This document shows, in pieces, positions 7,854-12,118 of a DNA stretch of 12,118 bases. The notes beneath the pieces were generated by a model that was not told the DNA's origin, searched no databases, and was given only the letters and a program-made list of their open reading frames with translations. The DNA is from JAUZQZ01 sp036985955 (GTDB lineage: Bacteria; Pseudomonadota; Zetaproteobacteria; Mariprofundales; Mariprofundaceae), in the NCBI GenBank assembly GCA_036985955.1, contig BTQQ01000042.1:1-12118 (forward strand). The letters are read 5' to 3'. Numbering within the stretch: position 1 is the first letter of the stretch; each line of letters starts with the position of its first letter. A program made the translations under genes and the position numbers.

Positions 7854-8216
7854 TCAGCCACCGGCACGTTTGGCTTTATGTCCTTCCTGTTCGAGCAGGA
7901 GCAACAGCTTCTCGCAGTGATCGCCCTGAATCTCAAGGGTATTGTTTTTGATTGCGCCACCGGTGCCCAGCTTTCCCTTCAGGCGCTTGAGAAGTAACTT
8001 CAACTCGCTCTCCGGCAAATGCAGGCCATCAACCACGCACACTGTCTTTCCTCTCCGCCCCTTCACTTCACGGCGGATGCGCACGCCCTGTTTGGCCGGG
8101 TTCTTAGCGGTTGCAGCCTGTGCCTGCTGCTTCGATTTCTTCTTACCCTTGCCGCGCATTGGCTTATCGAGCTGCCCATGCTCGGTGGAGTAAACCAGCC
8201 GGTTGCTATCCGCCAT
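7854..8216 (-). CDS. yciH: YciH-family SUI1/eIF1-domain translation factor, 120 aa
   Basis: This is a small basic protein of the bacterial SUI1 (eIF1-like) family, associated with start-codon fidelity and ribosome function. The N-terminus M-A-D-S-N-R-L-V-Y-S-T-E-x-G closely resembles E. coli YciH, followed by a Lys/Gln/Ala-rich linker (about 18-42) and the SUI1 core (about 45-118): V-R-I-R-R, G-R-R-G-K-T-V-C-V-V-x-G-L, L-K-G-K-L-G-T-G-G-A-I-K, L-E-I-Q-G-D and a final A-G-G. Length is 120 against 108 in E. coli; the extra residues are in the linker. AAGGAGG (8223-8229) is six bases before the ATG. It is 45 bases downstream of sulP in the same direction and 166 bases upstream of groES. Confidence 0.93.
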   Translation of the reverse strand: MADSNRLVYSTEHGQLDKPMRGKGKKKSKQQAQAATAKNPAKQGVRIRREVKGRRGKTVCVVDGLHLPESELKLLLKRLKGKLGTGGAIKNNTLEIQGDHCEKLLLLLEQEGHKAKRAGG

Positions 8217-8261
8217 ATCTGTCCTCCTTCATCGCCTGCTTCCCCCACGTCCGGCAGACTC

Positions 8262-9791
8262 TTAAGCCAATTTATCATCAGCGATATGATAGTCCGGATC
8301 TTCCTTGATATTGACTTCTACCAGGTCGGCCGCTGTGGTCAGCAGTTTTCTGCACTCGGGACTCAGGTGCTTCAAGTGTAGATTCTTGCCAGCTTTTTTG
8401 TACCTGTCTGCCAGGTTGTCGATTGCTTCAATGGCTGAATGATCAGCGATACGGGACATGGCGCAATCAATATAAACATCACCGGGATCATTGGCCGGAT
8501 CAAACAGTTCATTGAAACGGTGTACCGATGCGAAAAACAGCGGCCCGTGAACCCGGTATACCCTCGAACCATCCTCGTTGTCTTCTTTGGTGACGTAGAT
8601 ATGGCGGGCCTGCTTCCAGGCGAAGACCAGCGCCGTGGCAATGACACCGATGATGACAGCGGTGGCCAGATCGGTGAAGACGGTAACCACGGCAACCAGA
8701 ATGCCTACAAAGGAGTCTTCACGCGGGATTTTGTTCAGTAAATTGAAGCTACCCCATTCAAACGTGCCGATGACCACCATGAACATCAGGCCGACCAGTG
8801 CTGCCACCGGCACCATGGCGATCAGACCGGATGCGAACATGATAAACACCAGCAGAAACAGTGCGGCGGCAATGCCGGACAGGTTTCGCAAACCGCCGGA
8901 TGAAATATTGATCATGGTTTGTCCGATCATGGCGCAACCACCCATACCGCCGAAAAAGCCGTTCACGGTATTGGCCAGTCCCTGCCCGATGGAGACGCGA
9001 TTGCCCTGTCCGCGGCTACCGGTTATCTCGTCGACTACGCTCATGGTCAGCAGCGATTCGATCAGGCCGACCCCGGCCAGAATGACAGCATAGGGGAAAA
9101 TAATCCCGAGAGTTTCAAGATTGAACGGCACGGCCGGGATATGGAAAGCCGGGAAACCACCGCTAATATCGGCAATGTCTCCGACCGATTTGGTATCCAG
9201 CCCGCCGAAAATACCGATGAGGCTGATGGTGATAATAGCCACTAAACCAGCCGGAATGGCGCGGGTTATTTTGGGTAGGAAAAACATGATGGCCATGGTC
9301 AGCGCCACCAGTCCAAGCATGGTGAACAACGGGCCGCCTCCCAACCAGTGCATGGCACCATCCGGACCCTCGCTCCTGAAATGATCCATCTGCGCCAGAA
9401 AAATCACAATGGCTAAACCGTTCACGAAGCCCAGCATCACGGGATAGGGCACCATGCGGATGTATTTACCGAATTTGGCAGCGCCGAACATTATTTGCAA
9501 TATACCGGTCAGCACCATGGTGAGAAACAGATATTCCACGCCGTACTGGGCGACCAGCGCCACCATAACCACCGCCATCGAACCTGTAGCGCCGGAAATC
9601 ATGCCCGGGCGACCGCCGACCAGTGAAGTGACCAGCCCCATCAGAAAGGCACCATACAGGCCGACCAGTGGATTAACGCCGGCAACAAAGGCGAATGCGA
9701 TCGCTTCCGGCACCAGTGCAAAGGCCACCGTCAAACCGGATAAAATATCATCCCTGGCCTTGGCGGCGTGATCGTAATATAGCTGAAACAT
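8262..9791 (-). CDS. SulP-family inorganic anion transporter with STAS domain, 509 aa
   Basis: This is an inner-membrane SLC26/SulP transporter. The N-terminal part has D-I-L-S-G-L-T-V-A-F-A-L-V-P-E-A-I-A-F-A (about 15-34), the classic SulP entry motif, then G-R-P-G-M-I-S-G-A-T-G-S-M-A-V-V-M-V, and about ten to twelve further hydrophobic segments. The C-terminal cytoplasmic STAS domain begins near residue 411 (V-Y-R-V-H-G-P-L-F-F-A-S-V) and contains D-H-S-A-I-E-A-I with the conserved Ser452. AGGAG is five bases before the ATG. Substrate cannot be read from sequence: sulfate, bicarbonate and other anions are all transported by relatives. It lies 45 bases upstream of yciH, possibly cotranscribed, and a CIRCE-like palindrome precedes it. 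Confidence 0.93.
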   Translation of the reverse strand: MFQLYYDHAAKARDDILSGLTVAFALVPEAIAFAFVAGVNPLVGLYGAFLMGLVTSLVGGRPGMISGATGSMAVVMVALVAQYGVEYLFLTMVLTGILQIMFGAAKFGKYIRMVPYPVMLGFVNGLAIVIFLAQMDHFRSEGPDGAMHWLGGGPLFTMLGLVALTMAIMFFLPKITRAIPAGLVAIITISLIGIFGGLDTKSVGDIADISGGFPAFHIPAVPFNLETLGIIFPYAVILAGVGLIESLLTMSVVDEITGSRGQGNRVSIGQGLANTVNGFFGGMGGCAMIGQTMINISSGGLRNLSGIAAALFLLVFIMFASGLIAMVPVAALVGLMFMVVIGTFEWGSFNLLNKIPREDSFVGILVAVVTVFTDLATAVIIGVIATALVFAWKQARHIYVTKEDNEDGSRVYRVHGPLFFASVHRFNELFDPANDPGDVYIDCAMSRIADHSAIEAIDNLADRYKKAGKNLHLKHLSPECRKLLTTAADLVEVNIKEDPDYHIADDKLA

Positions 9792-9817
9792 GGTGGCTCC
9801 TGGTCAGTCGACGGGGC

Positions 9818-9844
9818 GCGGCACTCTAGTTCCGAGAGTGATTT
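9818..9844. promoter_or_regulatory. CIRCE-like palindrome upstream of sulP
   Basis: GCACTC (9821-9826), nine bases, GAGTGA (9836-9841). The inner 12 bases match CIRCE (GCACTC-N9-GAGTGC) at 11 of 12 with the exact nine-base spacing; the outer three bases of each half-site match poorly (12 of 18 overall). It lies 26 bases upstream of the sulP start codon. HrcA binding is a hypothesis. Confidence 0.35.
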
Positions 9845-9877
9845 GCGCAACTGGCCTGTCACAGAATTTTGAGGATA

Positions 9878-9901
9878 CTAACCTGTATTATTTATGAACA
9901 G
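9878..9901. repeat. Diverged half copy of the 128-161 palindrome
   Basis: These 24 bases match 128-151 at 21 positions, starting CTAACCTG and including TATTTATGAA in both. Only the left arm, the loop and five bases of the right arm are recognisable, so the palindrome is broken here. The flanks are unrelated. It lies between sulP and the cNMP-binding gene and may be an insertion-sequence end or decayed dispersed repeat. Confidence 0.6.
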
Positions 9902-9949
9902 CCGTGATGATTTGATTCGGACTTGTGCCGTAACGTGGAATCGGGCTAC

Positions 9950-10702
9950 CTATGACAGAACACGAATAGCAAAACGGTACGAACTGGCCGATTGGCCAAA
10001 AGTCAGTATATGCTCACCGACGGGCAACGGCACGATGGTGGGGACATTGCCATAACCGATGCGTTCACCATTCAACTCACAGAAATCACCATGATTTATC
10101 AGGTGCAATTGCAATCCTTTTTCTTCCGCAGCTTCGATCTGCACATGACATGCGCGGATTGCCCTGCCTTCCCCCGCCAGTTTCACATCCACGCGTGTGC
10201 GTGCCTGGAACAGGTCGGTTACGCTGGCCGGCCCGGAATAGGCACCAAACACCCAGGGCAAGCGTGTGATCATGCGCGGTTGATTGCATAGTGCGCGCTT
10301 GGCCTTATCGTTCAGACCTTCAAGCTTGGCATGCATGACCATCGTGTCATCCAGTTCGGGCTCCTCAATCAGGCTATCCTGCAACCGCGAAAACAAGGCA
10401 GCGAGTAGCGGCACCAGACGGTTGCCTGGTCCGTTGACCAAACGAATCAGGGCGCCCCGGTCAATAATCTCGACCAGGCCATCCGTCAAAGCTGTTACGG
10501 TTGCGGTGCGCTGCTTTACGATTCCGGCCAATCCAAGTTCGCCTACGATCTCACCGGGCCCCAGGGTCGACGTTGCAAGCGCGCCACTCGCTGTTTTATG
10601 GCGCACCTGTAGCCAACCGTCCTGAATCAGGTAGGCGGCCGTATCATCATCACCCTGCCCCATCAGTACATCACCTTCCGAAAACTCCATGGTTCGCGCC
10701 AT
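9950..10702 (-). CDS. Cyclic nucleotide-binding / FHA-like two-domain protein, 250 aa
   Basis: The N-terminal domain (about residues 5-110) has a cyclic-nucleotide-binding fold: F-S-E-G-D-V-L-M-x-Q-G-D, A-Y-L-I-Q-D-G-W-L-Q-V, and a phosphate-binding cassette G-E-I-V-G-E-L-G-L then R-T-A-T-V, with Glu55 and Arg65 in the places that contact cAMP or cGMP ribose and phosphate. After a helical linker (about 100-150), the C-terminal part (about 165-250) resembles an FHA domain: A-C-H-V-Q-I-E, then F-C-E-L-N-G-E-R-I-G-Y-G and L-x-V-G-E-H-I-L-T-F-G. The usual Ser before His is Cys185, so phosphothreonine binding is uncertain. There is no helix-turn-helix, so it is not a Crp-type regulator. ATG 10702 has only a weak GGGG site; a GATAAT box (complement of 10726-10731) is a possible -10. 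The gene is divergent from pdhA. Role unknown, probably signalling. Confidence 0.75.
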   Translation of the reverse strand: MARTMEFSEGDVLMGQGDDDTAAYLIQDGWLQVRHKTASGALATSTLGPGEIVGELGLAGIVKQRTATVTALTDGLVEIIDRGALIRLVNGPGNRLVPLLAALFSRLQDSLIEEPELDDTMVMHAKLEGLNDKAKRALCNQPRMITRLPWVFGAYSGPASVTDLFQARTRVDVKLAGEGRAIRACHVQIEAAEEKGLQLHLINHGDFCELNGERIGYGNVPTIVPLPVGEHILTFGQSASSYRFAIRVLS

Positions 10703-10752
10703 ATATCAATTGCCCCGTTTTTCAAATTATCAACTGCTACCTTGCTAAGGAA

Positions 10753-10771
10753 ACTCTGAGTTTTTCAGAGT
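10753..10771. repeat. 7-bp inverted repeat in the cNMP-gene/pdhA divergent region
   Basis: ACTCTGA (10753-10759) and TCAGAGT (10765-10771) flank a five-base GTTTT spacer. The site sits in the 233-base region between divergent start codons, about 50 bases upstream of the cNMP gene and 165 bases upstream of pdhA. It could be an operator or a hairpin. Apart from a possible -10 for the cNMP gene I see no convincing promoter in this region. Confidence 0.45.
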
Positions 10772-10935
10772 ATCCCTAATAACAATATAGCCAATGCATA
10801 GGCCAGTCACCAAAAATAAAGGCAGGTGCGCCACATAGCTGTGATGTAAGTCGCAAAACACCTTTTCTGCTTCCGGTTGCCGCTGACAACATGCTGGGGC
10901 ATCATGCGCTCTCTTAACCTGTTACGGGGGAGTTC

Positions 10936-11997
10936 ATGTCTGCCAAGCAGAAAAATACCGGTAAATCCGGTCAGAGTATAACCCATGAAGGCCGTGAATA
11001 CAGTGCCGACACCTTGCGTGCCATGCACGATTCGATGCTGTTCATCCGTCGTTTCGAGGAAAAGGCAGGCCAGCTTTATGGCCTGAAAAAAATCGGCGGC
11101 TTTTGTCATTTGTGCAACGGACAGGAAGCCGTATGCGTTGGTGCGCAGCATGCGGCCAAGGTTTCCGATTATTTTATGACCGGCTACCGCGATCATGGCC
11201 ATGTATTGGCGCGTGGCGCAGACCCGACTGCCGTCATGGCGGAACTCCTGGGTCGTGCCGGCGGTATTGTCAAAGGCAAGGGCGGCTCAATGCATATGTT
11301 TGATGCCGGTCTCAACTTTGCCGGCGGCAATGGCATCGTCGGTGAGCAGGTGCCCGTCGGTCTGGGATTTGGTTTCTCATCGTGGTACCGCAAGGACAAC
11401 CGTGTCACCCTGTGTTTTCTTGGCGATGGCGCCATTAATCAGGGCGCCGTGTACGAATCGATGAATATGGCATCGCTGTGGAAGCTGCCTGTCGTTTTCG
11501 TGGTGGAAAACAACCAGTACGCCATGGGCACGGCGCTGGACCGTGCCTCGGCGGAAACACATTTGTTCAAACGCGGTATCAGTTTCAAGGTGCCGGGCAT
11601 GCAACTGGACGGTATGGATGTGCTTGAGGTGGAACGCAAGATGGGCGAAGCCATTGCCCATGCCCGTGCAGGTGAAGGCCCCATCATTGTGGAAGCCATC
11701 ACCTATCGTTACCGCGGGCATTCGATGTCCGATCCGGCCACCTACCGTACACGTGAAGAGGTGGATGAATGGCGTACCGGCCGTGACCCGATAGCACGGC
11801 TGCAGGGACAAATGGTTGAAGCAGGTCTTGCCACCGAGGAATCCTTTAAGGAAAAAGACAAGGCCATCAAGAAAGAAATTAATGCCATAGTCAAAACTGC
11901 CGAAGCTCAACCGCAACCCGAAGCAACGGAGCTGTGGACCGATGTATACTCCGACCCGATTGAAGGCGCATATCCCTATCCGGGCAAGGTAGGTTGA
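10936..11997 (+). CDS. pdhA: Pyruvate dehydrogenase E1 component, alpha subunit, 353 aa
   Basis: This is the alpha subunit of the heterotetrameric (alpha2beta2) E1 that decarboxylates pyruvate with TPP and passes the acetyl group to E2 of the pyruvate dehydrogenase complex. Visible marks: F-I-R-R-F-E-E-K-A-G-Q-L-Y (36-48), G-F-C-H-L-x-x-G-Q-E-A, Y-R-D-H-G-H (84-89), G-K-G-G-S-M-H-M-F (114-122), the TPP motif G-D-G (163-165) ending at N192-N193, and the phosphorylation-loop motif Y-R-Y-R-G-H-S-M-S-D-P (258-267) with catalytic His262. Residues 1-20 are a short variable extension. ATG 10936 has a strong GGGGGAG site upstream. pdhB follows after one base. The branched-chain 2-oxoacid or acetoin dehydrogenase paralogues are less likely given the close match to PDH-type E1 alpha. 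Confidence 0.94.
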   Translation: MSAKQKNTGKSGQSITHEGREYSADTLRAMHDSMLFIRRFEEKAGQLYGLKKIGGFCHLCNGQEAVCVGAQHAAKVSDYFMTGYRDHGHVLARGADPTAVMAELLGRAGGIVKGKGGSMHMFDAGLNFAGGNGIVGEQVPVGLGFGFSSWYRKDNRVTLCFLGDGAINQGAVYESMNMASLWKLPVVFVVENNQYAMGTALDRASAETHLFKRGISFKVPGMQLDGMDVLEVERKMGEAIAHARAGEGPIIVEAITYRYRGHSMSDPATYRTREEVDEWRTGRDPIARLQGQMVEAGLATEESFKEKDKAIKKEINAIVKTAEAQPQPEATELWTDVYSDPIEGAYPYPGKVG

Positions 11998-11998
11998 C

Positions 11999-12118
11999 AT
12001 GAGTAAAATCACCTATCGTGAAGCGTTAAATCAGGCAATGTGCGAAGAAATGGAGCATGATGAGTCCGTATTTCTGATGGGTGAGGAAGTTGCCGAATAC
12101 AATGGCGCCTACAAGGTT
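11999..12118 (+). CDS. pdhB: Pyruvate dehydrogenase E1 component, beta subunit, N-terminal fragment
   Basis: Forty codons are in the window, and the gene runs off the right end. The start, M-S-K-I-T-Y-R-E-A-L-N-Q-A-M, followed by E-E-M-E-H-D and V-F-L-M-G-E-E-V-A-E-Y-N-G-A-Y-K-V, is diagnostic for E1 beta of the alpha/beta PDH type. The beta subunit completes the TPP site and binds E2. ATG 11999 is one base after the pdhA stop codon (11995-11997), so the pair is a translationally coupled operon; the E2 gene probably follows outside the window. Confidence 0.93.
   Translation, partial: MSKITYREALNQAMCEEMEHDESVFLMGEEVAEYNGAYKV

Noticed and set aside
11377..12012. 211-codon open frame antisense to pdhA
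   Set aside because: Fully covered by the well-supported pdhA and the pdhB start; no recognisable product and no credible ribosome-binding context.

Overview
The window looks like chromosomal housekeeping DNA from a Gram-negative proteobacterium of moderate GC content. The evidence is a type A RNase P RNA, a proteobacterial SspB with a ClpX-docking tail, an Hda-like protein, a glycine-zipper lipoprotein, and groESL preceded by both a CIRCE operator and a sigma32-type promoter. The DUF2066 / CDP-alcohol phosphotransferase / PerM / Hda gene order is typical of gammaproteobacteria. The alpha/beta-type pyruvate dehydrogenase E1 and the pyrimidine 5'-nucleotidase of the type common in alphaproteobacteria suggest a less typical lineage, for example Zetaproteobacteria. 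That placement is a low-confidence inference.

Left part (1-1342): the first 23 codons of a pyruvate:ferredoxin oxidoreductase leave the window on the minus strand. They are followed by a short intergenic region with two inverted repeats, a minus-strand glycine-zipper lipoprotein gene, and a plus-strand HAD-family pyrimidine 5'-nucleotidase gene.

Central plus-strand block (1434-5690): rnpB, sspB, a DUF2066 exported protein, a CDP-alcohol phosphatidyltransferase, a PerM/AI-2E-type permease and an Hda-like AAA+ protein. The protein genes overlap or nearly touch and end at a strong hairpin shared with groEL, so they are probably one transcription unit. Their products cover RNA processing, proteolysis adaptor function, envelope and phospholipid functions, and control of replication initiation.

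Minus-strand block (5660-9844): sulP (anion transporter), yciH (SUI1-domain protein), groES and groEL, all in the same direction. groESL has a CIRCE element, a sigma70-like promoter and a well-matched sigma32-like promoter. A weaker CIRCE-like palindrome lies just upstream of sulP, so the whole block could be under heat-shock (HrcA) control.

Right part (9950-12118): a minus-strand gene for a cyclic-nucleotide-binding plus FHA-like protein is divergent from pdhA-pdhB, which encode pyruvate dehydrogenase E1 and run off the window. Pyruvate oxidation genes therefore occur at both ends: ferredoxin-linked PFOR on the left and NAD-linked PDH on the right.

I found no clearly new multi-gene system. 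The items most worth checking are the CIRCE-like site at sulP, the DUF2066 gene without a canonical start, the 9-codon ORF between pgsA and perM, the cNMP/FHA-like gene beside pdhA, and a palindrome with a diverged half copy about 9.7 kb away.
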